Shown here piece by piece: positions 49,866-63,853 of a stretch of 64,000 nt of DNA (positions are counted from its first letter, which is position 1; the number at the start of each line of letters is the position of its first letter). The DNA comes from Triplophysa rosa (lineage: Eukaryota; Chordata; Actinopteri; Cypriniformes; Nemacheilidae): contig NC_079913.1 in the NCBI RefSeq assembly GCF_024868665.1, positions 13,295,189-13,359,188 on the forward strand, in the 5' to 3' direction. The notes under the pieces were generated by a model. The model made no database searches. It was given only the letters and a program-made list of their open reading frames with translations, and had not been told where the DNA came from. Made by a program: the position numbers and the translations under genes.

Positions 49866-51438
49866 TTATGAGCAATGTAAACTGTTCAAGACGCTAGATA
49901 AAAATGTATAAGAAGTAAAGTGATGCGTTTGCTGAGAAAATACTTTCTGTATCTATATTGTTTACAAAAGCAGCTTTTAAAGCCCGGATCAATAAAAAGT
50001 CTAAGCTTAGAAAAATTCAGACTCAAATTCATTCTTATGCCATTTTTATTTGCATATGTACAATTATTTACAATGAACAGCTTTGACATGTTCATCAAGG
50101 CTTCATGTTTGTCTTGTTCTGCCATAGATCCGTTTGTCTGGAAAAACACAAACATGAGTGGTTACACACTAAAACAAGCACAAACTTTATATTTAACGCA
50201 ACATTACAACTGTATCCGCTAAAGCACGACCTCATAGCATAGATTCATGCATTGCTATATTTTAACAGCAGAATTCCAACACTTACAATGTCTGCGTGTT
50301 GTCTGTCCATTCGTGTTGCTCCAGCTGGTGGGGCAGCTCAGGCTTCTGGATGTCAAACATCTATTTAATGTCATCCAGAACCAGCGCCCCCACATGGATG
50401 GTGACTGATGTGAAGACTCACCCAGGCTGTTACAGTAAAGACAAAGATGCGTAAGCACTTGTTTAATTCAACTCAAACTGTGAATGATCCAAAGTTTCAT
50501 AAAGAGATTTCTACCTGTTGAGCTTCTGTTTTGACGGGAGCTGTTGCACCGTCAGGCAGAATTTCAGGAATCTGAGATACTGCAGGAAACAAGAGAAAAG
50601 ACAGTCGTATGAAGCAATACAAGCTCTCTAAGAGCGTTTGTTTGTCTTGGATATATTCAATCTAAAGTGATAATCCGAGAGAAACATTACGAAAGTCTGA
50701 TTAATAAAACATGACTCTACTCACAGTGAGCGATAACTTCAGCATCATCACTGGGTGCAGGCAGGGCGAGCAGTCGCATGGGACGCAACACATCCAACTC
50801 TGCTTGACTTGCCTGCACACACCAACATACATCACTCTATTATTTTAATACTATTCCTAACTTGTATTCTGTAATCTCGTCATTCAGGATGTGGAAGTGA
50901 GATCAGATACTGACCCATTATTCCAGAAGCACCTGAGACCAGCAGGCGCGGAGGCTGAGTATGAACAGCATCCAGCAGGACGACAGGCATCTGTGGGCGG
51001 AGACTCTCACCTGTAGACAGGTAAAGATGTACATCCTCTATAAATCCTTCGGAGTGAATAATAATGTGAATATGAAGGGCTGACGAAGCATCATTTACAG
51101 AATGAGAAAGATATAAAGAGGCCACTGACCCTGAGCAAGGACGCACGCTGCTGTCTGGGCAGATTACACACGTACAGACTCACCCCCTGTTTAACAGACA
51201 AGATCCAGTCGGTTACACAAGAACATTTCAACATTCACTAAAGATTTGTTAAGTGATAAAAGGGTTTGGATACCGGGTAGTGCCTCTCATTGTCCTGAGC
51301 CATGACCTTCGGCTCAACGTGACGCTCTTCAAAGGTTTTAAAGTGGCCAATGGACCTTTCAAACACAAACCAAATGAGCTCAACTCTATACGATTAGACA
51401 AGACAAAGTACAAGAAGTACAACCGAGATCCACTTACA

Positions 51439-51848
51439 CTAGCTGGTCGTCCAACAACGTGCCATCGTGCGATGACTTGATGTTGGTGGAGCCGTGTTCA
51501 GTCGTGTTCCTCCACTGCTGTCTGTCCACTCCATGGGCCAGGTTCTCTGACTGTGAATTAGGCTACATCTTAAAATCGCTCTGGACGACAAAGCGTTTGA
51601 CTGGTTGTTGGTGGACATCAAGGCACTCAGCTGTGCTCCTCCACTGCTGTCTGTTCAATCCAAGAGCCAGGGATCCATGGGCCAGGTTCTCAGGCTCTTG
51701 CGAAGTAAGGTACATCCTAAAATCCCTCTGGACGATGAAGCGTTTGACCTGATCTTGGTGGACATCACGGTGCTCCTGTAAATGTAGGTGTGTGGTCTCG
51801 GAATCGCTCTGGACGATGAAGCTTTTGACTTGCTGGTGGTGGACATCA
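51439..51848. repeat. Tandem copies of the CTCTGGACGA repeat
   Basis: Three to four imperfect units, each containing CTCTGGACGA, GGTGGACATCA and CCTCCACTGCTGTCTG or a variant. They lie in the 5' part of the unidentified minus-strand segment. The last unit is split by a LINE insertion. Confidence 0.75.
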
Positions 51849-52282
51849 CATTTACATTTAGTCATTTAGCAGACTCTTTTATCCAAAGCGACTTACAGAT
51901 GAGATAAACAATGGAAGCAATTGGAACAACATAAGGACAACAAAAAGCATAAGTGCAAAAAAGAAAATTGGTCTCATATAGCCTATCACAGTATAACGTT
52001 ACAGAGCTAAGTTTTTATTGTTGTTGAAAGAGTAGGAAAGAGATAGAAGTCAGAACTGATCAGTCAGGTGTTGACGGAAGAGATGTGCTTTCAGGCGGTT
52101 CTTAAAGATGGCTACAGAATCTGCTGATCTTGTAGCAGCGGGCAGATCATTCCATAAATGTGGAACCGATCCCGAGAAGGTGCGTGAGAGAGATTTTTTA
52201 CCTTTTTGGGATGGCACCACAAGACGTAGTTCGTTTGCAGAGCGTAGGGATCTGGCGGGTATATAAGTCTGCATTAGCGAGC
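51849..52282 (-). mobile_element. 5'-truncated LINE (L2-like), 3' end
   Basis: The minus strand at 52274-52050 encodes the C-terminal piece of a reverse transcriptase protein (RSLRSANELRLVVPSQKGK, SGSVPHLWNDLPAATRSADS, FKNRLKAHLFRQHL). The 3' tail carries the familiar fish-LINE end (inverse of TTTAGTCATTTAGCAGACTC, CCAAAGCGACTTACAGATGA) closing with TAAATGTAAATGT. The flanks share GACATCA (51842-51848, 52283-52289), a likely short target duplication. Only the extreme 3' portion is present. Confidence 0.72.
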
Positions 52283-52983
52283 GACATCAAGGTACTCCTC
52301 CGTGTTGCTCCACTGCTGTCTGTCCAATCCATGGGCTCTTCAATATCACAGCCGAGGTTGGGCACAGGAGCTGGAAACGATGACTTCCCGCACGTCTGCT
52401 GCCGCTCGACCTTCGCCTCCAAGTGCATGTTTTCGGTCTCGGGCTCAGCACAAAGCTTCGAGCGGCCCAAAGACACGCTGTACGCTCTCTTCCTCTTACC
52501 CATTTTCAGTTTCAGCAAGAAAAACAAAGTACAAAGAACCAGAGAAAAGCAAAACGCCGCCATCTCGTAGCTACTCTCACAACCTTCGTCGCGTCTTTTC
52601 AGTGAGTAATTCCCTGATGTCATAATGGTGTTTATCAAACGTTCAGATCTGGTCCTAGATTCTGATTGGCTGAGCAGAGTTCTAAAGAGCATTATAAAAC
52701 GGTCACTTCTGGTGCTTGATTCTGATTGGTTGAGCAGTGTTCTAAGCCCGCTTGGCGTCCTGCCACAGCGCCCTTAGCTGTTATAAAATGCACTGAAACC
52801 CACTGCTGCTTGGGGCTTATTGCTTTCTTTTAGATTCTTATCGATCACAGCCAATGAGAGCATGTCTTGCCATTTTATGTGTGTGAAGACAAATTTGAAG
52901 CTTTGCCTTTTTATTCTTCAGTTGTTCGGATGGCAATAACGTTTATGTTGTTCGACAGGAACATGTTAATTGATCTTACTATA

Positions 52984-53241
52984 TAAAAAAAAAATTAAAA
53001 TTACCAAAAAAAAAAAAAAAAAAAAAAAATAAAAGGACAGATAAAAAAAAAAAATTTAAAAAAAATAAATAAAAAAATAAAAAAGAAAAAATTAAAAAAA
53101 AAAAAATAAAAAAAAAAGAACCAAAGAAAAAATTTAAATAAAAAAATTAATAAAAAAGAAAACAAAAAAAAAAAAAAAAACAAAAATTAATTTTTTAAAA
53201 TGAAAAAAAATATTTTATAAAAAAAAAAAAAAAAAAGAAAA
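52984..53241. repeat. A-rich low-complexity block
   Basis: About 260 bases, mostly A runs broken by single T, G or C. It could be a decayed poly(A)-type tract or an assembly artefact. Confidence 0.9.
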
Positions 53242-55081
<1,840 letters not shown>

Positions 55082-55916
55082 GGACCGCGCCATCTATCAG
55101 TTTCAAACGATCCCCAAATCCAGCGTCATATCCACCGTTTATATAACATCCATCACTGAAACGCCATATACAAACAAACACACCTCAACTTCTCTCACTA
55201 TAGCAAGAGTAACGAGCTGCAGCTGCAGGCCCACAGCGCAGCCAATCATGATAAGCGGGTCTTACTTTCGCTCGTCGCGTGGGCGGGCTATTTCTTTCGC
55301 CATTTTTAGTGGTGTTCTAATTTCATTCGCTTCTTCAAGTGGACTGTATTAATGAACTAATGTAGTGAATAGTGAATGAGGGTATAGGGGGCTATTTCGG
55401 ACACAGTCCTTGTCTTCATGTTGAGTGAGTGCGCGTTAACGCAGAAGTTGTGTCACAAATGACACTATACACCAGAGCCATAGAAAAACAGAGTTGCGAA
55501 ACACTTTAATCTCGCCGCCGTGTGGTCATATGGTTCATGGAGCTCTCAATAGTTCCACACTGTCAGTCTAGTTGAATGGGTTTAAGCGGGACAGACAGTG
55601 AAAGCAGCTGTATTTGAAGCTATTGCAGTCAGAAAGTCATTTTATTATACAATTTATACAGGGAAAGGGTAGAAAACATTCATTTAATGAGCAGCCTTCA
55701 TAGAAAATCATTCGACCACACATTAAAACACAAGAAAGCCATTTTTTCAAAAAACATACTTATAATTAAAAACCAGTTTGACAGAAATGTATTTGATCAA
55801 CTTACAAGTTGTTGTTTTGTGCTGGTTTAAGTATCATATATTTGTTGATACTGTAGCACAATGAATGTTTATGTAATAATCTAGTAATAATCTTGTGATT
55901 TTTGTTTTCTGAGAAG

Positions 55917-58512
55917 GCCCCTAGTGAAAGTAAGAAGGGAGAAATGGAGCAGTTCTTCCAGAAGGACAGCATGGTGCGACAGAGCCAGGTACACCTTTGT
56001 AGTGTATTTCGGGGAAACTATGAGTTTAACCACAGTAACACACGTATAATTAATTGTGATTAACCATTAACTATTCTATACACTTTACCTGATGCAGCAG
56101 AATTAATAATAGCGACAGACTAAATGTACTCATCCAGCGAGTGATCAGCAGATCGTATATCAACTCTAAGAAATGTTACTTTCCTGGCCTTGGAAAAACA
56201 ATATTCTTACTGTAGTACAGTACCACTTCAGAAATCTTAACGAAATCGAGCAGTTTAAGTGACGTTGATATGTGATAAATAAACACAGAAACGATTCGAG
56301 CGTGGTTACAAATGCGGTTTTATTTACTACACTAAAAGGGAAATAAAACCAACTAACTAACAAAGACCAAACACTAACAAACAGACATGAAACGTAAAAG
56401 CAGTAAAGAATGAAAGAAATAGACAAAGCAAAGAGTGGCATAAACCATCTGCATAAACCATCAAGGACAATCTCCTTATTTAAAAGGGGCAAAGCTTAAG
56501 CGCAGCTATTTAGAAATAGATCAGATACTTGCATTGGCTTCCTGGTTGTGCTGGGACAAGTTCTGGTGCGCGTGCAAAAGGTTTCAGAGTCCTGATGAGT
56601 TCAAAGCGAGCGGGTGAGCCCGTCGGATTCTTTCTTAGAGCCGGATTGGCTGACGAAGGTAGAACGAACTTAGCCGAAGCAAACTGCCGGAAGAAGCTGT
56701 CTCCGAGGAGAGAGACAGGTCTCGAGAGGGTGCACGAACACGAGCGAGCGCGAACACACAGAAGCGAGCACACACGAGCGAGCGCTGTTTCCTTCGTGCA
56801 CAGATGTTATAACCCCGGGGGCGTCACGGAGATTGGAGCAGGAGTAGTCTTAGAATAAACTAAAATGAGTACATTACTGTGCTATACACCATATTCTGAG
56901 AAATGAAGAGGGAAACATTTAGATATGAAACATGAAAGGATTATAATTACATTGACCTGTAGTTTGTACAAGAATGTAAATATACACAGAATACCACTAA
57001 GCACACATGCCTTTGAGGTTATAGGTGAAGGAGAATAACATGGGGACAAGCATACACTGCGTTCCAAATTATTATGCAAATGATATCTTTCTCTGGTTTT
57101 CCTAATTTGTCGATGCAAATGACAGTCAGTATAATTTTCAAGTAATCAACAGTTAGGGTACATTTGGAATTTTATTGAACAAACCTCCCACTGACAACAG
57201 TATTTATTTAAAAAATGAAAAACTCAAAATGCACTGTTCCAAATTATTATGCACAACAGAGTTTGAAAACATTTCATAGGTTGTAAAAAACTGAAAATGG
57301 TCATTTGTTGAATTTGCAGCATTAGGAGGTCATATTTACTGAAATCAAAAGCTATTTCAATCAAAAACATCCTAACAGGGCAAGTTACATGTTAACATAG
57401 GACCCCTTCTTTGATATNTATTCATAGAAGAAAACATTTTGTGAGCCCTTAAAAGTTTGAAAGAAGTACTGTATTTCTCTCTCATCGTGCGTGTGTGTGC
57501 GTGTGCGTGTTTGTTGGCTCAGAGGTTGTGTAAGCGATGTGGTCAGGCCTGGCGTGCTGCATCTCTAGAAGGCTGGAAACGGTACCATGACCCCAACATC
57601 ACTGAAGGTCAACACACGCTCAAGTAAGACTTATTTATGTCTGCTATGTGACATTTTTGTTTAGTTGGACAGTGGAGAAAGTCTTTGAATAGCAACAGAA
57701 GCCAAAGTGAGGCTGGTAAATAAACTTTATCTATAATTATTGTGGTGTGTTGCATTTCTAATCTTTTTTTGCAAATGTTTTATTTTGACAGAGGGTTGTC
57801 GAGGCAACCAAGGAGTACTATCATGCAATTCAGAGCGCGGTCATCAGATGACTCTGCAGCAGTGTTTGTGTCTGCCTATGATGTCCTTCCCTCTGTTAAC
57901 CGTACTGCAGCGTACCGAACGCCACCAGGAGAGTCTGCGTCTCGCTGACATCATACAGTAGCATCTGACCAACACAAACTATACGAGATCTGACTTGAAA
58001 ATTCTTTATTGGTTTAACATTGTTTCTCTTAATAAGCTGTTGATAGTGTCTTTTCTAAATGGTCAAAGTGAAAAAAGTCTTGCATACTAAAGCATCTGAT
58101 GTTTTTTGCAGCATGATTTTGCTAAAACCAGCCACTTAGACAGGAAGATTCTGTAAAATTACAGTTTTAGTTTTTACTAATAAAAGCTTTGTGGTTAAAG
58201 CGATACTTCAGCCATGAATCAAAATGTCTACCGCTTGGAAGTGAAAGGATGTGGTATTATAAATCCGACTACATTATTCTTCAAGAAGAAAGTCATATTC
58301 ACTTAGGATGCCTTGAGGGTGAATAAAACGTGGGGAAATTTTGATTTAAGGCTTACGATCACTGATGTCCAGTTCTGCATCCGAACTTCCTTTTTGTCCT
58401 TCAGGTTTCCTCTAAAGAGGAGCTGCAGAAGTTTCTCCAGAAGATGAGGGAATCCTCACTGCTCCTGCTGGATAAAGGGCTAGATCCACTTGGATATGAA
58501 ATACAGCCCTAG
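55917..58512 (+). pseudogene. nup107: Decayed nup107, copy 2
   Basis: Same fragments as copy 1: 55917-55988, 57523-57607, 57665-57715, 57792-57958 and 58405-58512 (TAG). The second fragment reads [20 protein letters not shown]. The third reads NWTVEKVFE then TAG. The fourth starts RVVEATKEYYHAIQS and, in a different frame, continues HQMTLQQCLCLPMMSFPLLT and ESLRLADIIQ, so here the C-terminal piece is unbroken. The internal deletion and the missing exons are shared with copy 1, so decay preceded the duplication, or the two are alleles. Confidence 0.8.
57062..57418 (-). mobile_element. Tc1/mariner 3' end cut by a one-base gap
   Basis: Same 3' end as in copy 1 with both GTTCCAAATTATTATGCA repeats and the last few transposase codons. 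The sequence stops at N 57418, and the other side is unrelated DNA. Confidence 0.85.
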
Positions 58513-59507
58513 ACAGTGTGTGGTTTGACAGTGTGTGGTTTTTTTTCTTGTGATTCTGTTGTCCACAATGCCTTTTGGGGAAAAACCTGTATTTTGTAAT
58601 TTAATAAAAAATGTGTTTAGGAACAATGTGTGGTGTGGTTAATGCCACCAGACGGCTGTTTTAGATCTGTTTCTGTAAGTCGGTCTGTCAGGTTTTAAAG
58701 ACAACTTGTGTTTTTCTGAATATTCATCTGAAAGATTGCTTGTCATCGTCCTGCTTGTTATCTTGCAGCAGTAAGGTCAGTATTTGAATTGAAGTAATTA
58801 TATATAAAATGTATTTAATACTGTAGTGTGTATACGTATATAATATCTGTAGGATAAAGTAAATTGTATAAAAATATTATTAGTACTATGTGTTTTACTG
58901 CAATTTATTTATTCCAGGCTTTTACTCTTGACGATATACAGTAACTGGTGTTTGTGCTTTTTTGTCTTGTTTTCACATCTTGATTCGGAAAGTAGTAGAT
59001 GGGAAAGTCTGACATGCTTTATGCACATTATAATTTTTTAATTGAATGGCTGAATGCAGTTGGAGGGAGGGGGATGCAAATTTTGTCAATCTTTTTAGGG
59101 AACTTTTCACATGCTGCTTCACTATGGGATTCCTTTTGTGCCAATAAAAATGAACGCAAACTTTTAAAATACGAACAAAAATGTACAATGAGAAAGAAAA
59201 AAAAACTGATAATGAGAACAATAAACTCAATTGCAAGAATGTGACATGATTTTCAAATAAAATGCTATGTTTCTTAACTTTCTAAGATTCGTTTTTGCAA
59301 ATAATACTTTTGAATTCGCTGCTACATTTTTCATTTGCGCTTTCCGAGTTTTCGTTTACGCTTCTCAATTTTTCGTTCGCCTTTCTGGCACAAATCTCAC
59401 GTGTAGGCAGGATTTATGGCCGCTTTACGTTGATTGGCTAGTGATTTTTTGATTGATAGGTCCCTGACAAGGAAGTCGATACTGAAGACAGTGCAGCGGA
59501 TTAGAGG

Positions 59508-59955
59508 CAGTGTTGCCAGATTGGGCGGATTCCCGCCCAATTGGGCGGTTTTGAATTTGATTGTGCGTGTAATAATTGGCTTGGGCGGGTGGACAAAATT
59601 TGGGCGGATTTGGGATCAGTTTGGCGGGTTTGAAACATGTACATTGTATAGGCTTATTATTTAACAAAACCCAAGTGTGCGTGTACTCCATCCAATTAGT
59701 AATCGTGACGTTTCTAAACACGCCCACTGACGAGGTCGCTGGCTAGCCCGCGGCTTTTAGCCAATCACGAGTGATAGTTTTCCACCGCCAAAGTTTTGCA
59801 ACCGCCTAAAAATCAAACCACGCGCTCTCAGCAAACAGGAGAGCGCAAATGATTGATTAAATATTAATCATTCATTTGGGGCGGTTTTGTGTGCGTTTGG
59901 GCGGGTTTTGGACCGTTTTTGGGCTGGAAACCTTCAACTCTATCTGGCAACACTG
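59508..59955. mobile_element. hAT-type MITE with 8-bp target site duplication
   Basis: 448-bp element with ends CAGTGTTGCCAGAT and ATCTGGCAACACTG. It is flanked by perfect ATTAGAGG octamers (59500-59507 and 59956-59963). The interior is rich in TTGGGCGG words. No transposase. Confidence 0.9.
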
Positions 59956-60134
59956 ATTAGAGGGCTCTCACTAAATCCTTGGTGATTAGAGAGCAATCTG
60001 TTTGCGGTTTTCTGTATTGTATTGTTTTAGTGTTTGTACTTAAATTACTTTCTTATTTTGTTAGTATATTAGCAGGGTTGCCAACTTTCACGCACTTAAA
60101 AGTAGGACACGCTTCCAGGCTCTATCACGCCATA

Positions 60135-60305
60135 ACAATCTTAAAATCCCTCTGGACGATGAACAGGACGATGCTCCTGTAAATGTAGGTACGTGATTTA
60201 GGTGATACGGAGATGATAACATACGTCATACGTCGTTTTGTAATTATACAAAATCTATTTATTTTTTAATACTAATCGTGTTAGTTAAAAATAATATAAA
60301 TGAGA
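60135..60305. repeat. CTCTGGACGATGAA repeat, copy at 60.1 kb
   Basis: Starts ATCTTAAAATCCCTCTGGAC and continues TGCTCCTGTAAATGTAGGTA and AATCTATTTATTTTTTAATA. This matches 49.67-49.86 kb with a short internal deletion. Confidence 0.8.
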
Positions 60306-62111
60306 AATAGCTTTAGTAATAAATTATTAACAAATGAATAATATAGTGTTGCTAATAATATTAGTGTTGCTAATATAGTGTAGTGTTATAGTTATAAGCC
60401 CCATAGTGTTGTTGCTTTGTTTGGAGTCTGATAAAAATGAAGATTCTTTTAACATAAATGTTTTCTTATGCGTGACCAAAAAAATCACAATACTAAAATA
60501 AAGCATCGTACAGTAAAAACTAAAATGATCAAATTAAAATTATTTTCAAATGATCAAATTATTTTTTGGCCTAAAAACGAGCAGCAGAACTAATACGTAG
60601 TGACGTAGGCTTCATTGAACGCTTTCTCCCAAACTGTGCATGGCCCACAACATAACCATATGATTAATTTATTATTTATATTCATTTATTATTCATCTAA
60701 TTTATTAATTTGTTGATTTTTTATTACTAAAACTAGTTCTTAGACTCTTTGTTTTTAATGCAATTTTTAATGTTTAAAGAATTAGGCCAATTTCCAAATT
60801 CTACACAAAATGATGATACGGAGGGATTTACAGATTTATATTTCTTAACTTTTATTAATACATTGTTATTTAATTTTCAGCTTTTTAATTGCATTATTTA
60901 GTGTTGTTTCAACTTATTTACCTCTGTGAGTTTAATATTTTCACAGGTTCTTTGATGACATCGTTCATAGGTTGTTTGCACATGACGTCACGTTTTAGTG
61001 TGTCATTGAAGGCAGGAGGATGAATCCTCTGTAGAAAACATTTTCTTCGCACTTGAAGTTAGTTTCTTAAGCTAAAGAATTTTTCATAAATAATTGTTAA
61101 AATAAATAATGTTTAAAGTGTGCAAAGAAAAGTAAAAAATTGATTAGACAAGATTTTTGAACATGAAAATTTATTTTTATAACCATAACCCTAAGGCATA
61201 TAGGATGTGTTGTAATGCACAAAGCCTTACATAATAAGGTTCACACCCCTGAGTTAAACAAAGTTCAGTTTGTAAAATCTAAAAACCCAGTAAAAATGCT
61301 TTTAAACAACTGATTGTCACATGATTGCCTTCAGGACATTGTTCACAGAGCACTCTTTCATTGCATAGATAATAAAGTCTCTGTAAGGTGTCACTTAAGA
61401 TTCAACTTTTTTTCTAAAACAGCTTAGGAAAACCTCACCTGACAACAAATGAGAGAGAAAAAATACAAATGAGCAAAAGGTCTCCCTTGCTCTGCATGTA
61501 GCCTCTTTATTGTCTAAAAGTCTAAATCTTAATATAAAACAACATATTACCTATTCAAATTATTATGTCCAACCCTATAAAGACTAGAGATCTTCTGTTA
61601 TTTTTCCTAAGTGGATTTTTACAGTGTTAATCTGTGTATCCCCTAAATTTTGTATGGGTCATTTATTAAGCACTATTGTGGACATGCTGATGCTAAGAAA
61701 CAACCCCATTAAGTATGTGTACATAGAAAATAAAGTTGTATGACTGGGAAGAGAAATCAACAAAATGAACAGAAAGGTGTAAACACTGAATCTCCGGCAG
61801 TTTACAACAGGCAGATGATTTAAAAACTGTATAAATGGTAGGCAAATGTTCATCTGGATTAGTAAACATATGATTGAAAAAGAATATTATTATTCTTTAT
61901 ACACAAATTACACGGAAATAAAAAATGTGTACGTTTGTTTCAAGTCCACATCATATTAATTAATCATATGTTACACATAATAATAATAGCAACTATTATT
62001 TGTAATCATAACTGCATAATAATTCAAAGTTTTCAACACAGTTATTCTAAAAAAAAATCATAACCCCGTCCACCCTAAATTCAATAAACTTGATGTTCGG
62101 ATGCATCATTG
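60306..62111. other. AT-rich spacer
   Basis: No gene, exon or repeat with clear ends seen. Probable 3' UTR of the WWE gene occupies the right end. Confidence 0.5.
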
Positions 62112-63853
62112 TTAAGTGCGCTGGATCTTGCGTTTGGCATTTGTTCTGTTGTTCACTTGATTCATCCCTGATTAAAAAAAAGTCAAAATGTTAAAATACC
62201 CAAAGGTCATGTTGTACCCTTGTATTTCTGAAACGTTCTTGTTAGCAGACATACTTGAAAAATTCAGTGTGTAATTGTCATCATTAATAGTGAAGGTCAT
62301 TGTGTTTTGTTGCTTTTGGTAACACTTCTCGATGTCATCACTTGAGACTGAACATCCTCCCTATTCAAAACCCATAGCAGAAAATGTCAAACAAGATAAT
62401 CAGCCATTTTAAGTGCCCTACAGACATGAATACAATTTGTCCACACCTATTACTCTATGTCATTTAGTTACTATAAAAAGCATTATGTACTTTCAAAGAA
62501 TACATTTTACCGTGTTTTTGAAGGTGTGCCATTTACCCTTCCTCCCTTCAAACTGCCACACTGGTGTTTTATTTACAGGAGCCATCAACTTCTTGAAAAC
62601 GGAGGTTAATCTGTTAAGTGACACATACTGGTGAATGGTATCAAATGACTATACTCCTACTGTTTTAATGTTTATTGATTGTGATTTCAGTGTAAATTGT
62701 TTCATGATGTACAGTATAGGTAATGGCTGTTGTAAACCCTAATGTTGTAACTTTTGCCTCCTTTTAGCTATCTCTGTTCACAGGTTAAATATGTGACACT
62801 ATCACTGAAAGAAAATTCTGTAAAAAACGCACATTTTCTGGCAGTTGGGGCGGCAGAAATATACCGTATACCGTATAACCGTTTTTATCCTGTAAAATGG
62901 CATGTTTTTCTTGTAAATTTGCAGTCTTTTCTGTAATTTGATAGTTTTTTATCATATTTCGAACATGTTAAAAATCTGCAAATAAAAAAAAACGTAATTT
63001 TACAGAATTTTAACATGTAATTTTACTTTTCAACCTAAAGAATTTACCTCTTTCATTTCACATCACTTTAAAAGTCAGGTTTTGGAATCCAAATGAATAC
63101 AAACAGTGTTAAGTAAATGAGGTAAAACTCACACTCCAGTTTGAGACGGTTCATATTTAGGACGCCTCCTAACCCGTCTTTTAAGGTCTGTAGATACATT
63201 TTTCTGATACATTCCTGGAAACAGATAAACACATGAATGTGACCACTCCTGTTTAAAAAAATGAAACCTGCTAAGCATCTTAATAATTTAATTTTCAGGC
63301 ATGTGTTAGTTTCAATCAAACCTTTAAAGCTAATCTCATATGTGTGGGAGTCGATGGGGAACTGAACAGAACCCTGCAGGTTTTTTTGATATTCCTTCTC
63401 CAGTTTTGAACTCTGAATCAGACTGGCTTTGCCCTTTGAACCCTGAACAGACACACCCAGATGTTCATTCAGTATTCGATAGATAGATCATTACGTTCAT
63501 TCTAGGGAATACGTGATTCTGATTGGTCAGTTGCAACATTTTAAAGTCTGGTTGTCCTTGATTAAACCAATAAAAATCCAGCTACTGCAAGTAATTGTTA
63601 CTTGTCTAATGTATCACTTCGCTGTCTCTTTTCTTATCCCAACATAAACAAAATACCTATTAGGTGGTAAAAAAGTATTTTGTGTCTGAATATTTACTCA
63701 ATGTGGCAAGCACATACCTTCTCTCCATACTGATACCATCCATGGTCACCACGGTAATACCACAGCCACTCTGTCTGTTTCGATCCTTTACGTCTGACTT
63801 TAATATTCCTTTTTTTAAGAACTCTCATCTTGGTGAAATCAATCGAGATAGCT
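62112..63853 (-). CDS. Second tandem WWE-domain protein, 3' part
   Basis: Six exons, 5' to 3': 63853-63718, 63442-63322, 63214-63133, 62610-62511, 62360-62255 and 62112-62167 (stop TAA at 62114-62112). Phases agree throughout, giving about 199 residues. WWE 1: TEWLWYYRGDHGWYQYGEK, SKLEKEYQKNLQGSVQFPID with THTYEISF-like strand (SHTYEISFKG), then MYQKNVSTDLKRRVRRRPKY. WWE 2: TPVWQFEGREGKWHTFKNT, SSDDIEKCYQKQQNTMTFTI, NYTLNFS, then MNQVNNRTNAKRKIQRT. Before WWE 1, ISIDFTKMRVLKKRNIKVRR resembles the segment preceding the WWE pair in PARP12. The chain ends directly after WWE 2, where PARP12 would continue to its catalytic domain. The 5' exons lie beyond the window. Likely role: ADP-ribose recognition, possibly antiviral. 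Confidence 0.77.

Larger units (their letters stand above)
50284..52503 (-). other. Unidentified coding-like segment, possibly a broken gene
   Basis: Not recognised. Several minus-strand stretches look exonic: 52503 downward (MGKRKRAYSVSLGRSKLCAE, basic), 51355-51274 (HFKTFEERHVEPKVMAQDNE then RHYP), 51186-51130 (GVSLYVCNLPRQQRASLLR), about 51004-50927 (SLRPQMPVVLLDAVHTQPPR), about 50811-50728 (ASQAELDVLRPMRLLALPAP) and about 50577-50516 (SQIPEILPDGATAPV). They end near 50284 (LPHQLEQHEWTDNTQTL, TAA). Splice signals exist for most, but I could not find a phase-consistent chain across all of them. A LINE fragment and tandem repeats interrupt the 5' part. It may be a decayed gene or one with misread borders. 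Confidence 0.3.
55082..59013. repeat. Large duplicated block, copy 2
   Basis: Matches 44707-49522 almost base for base apart from the transposon body. Shorter homology resumes at about 60135-60305 (matching 49.67-49.86 kb) after an inserted stretch of 1.1 kb. A single N at 57418 marks an unresolved join. Confidence 0.93.

Noticed and set aside
52198..52692. Signal peptide on the unidentified gene (hydrophobic MAAFCFSLVLCTLFFLL upstream of MGKRKR)
   Set aside because: The upstream ATG lies in a GATGGCGGC promoter-type motif. The downstream MGKRKR start has a better context and a basic, nuclear-type sequence, so the hydrophobic stretch is more likely 5' UTR.
53001..53183. Phe-rich frame on the minus strand
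   Set aside because: Translation of an A-rich low-complexity block, not a protein.
63068..63454. Single 128-codon minus-strand frame taken as one exon
   Set aside because: It runs through an intron; only 63442-63322 is WWE-coding, and the next exon (63214-63133) is in another frame with clear splice sites.
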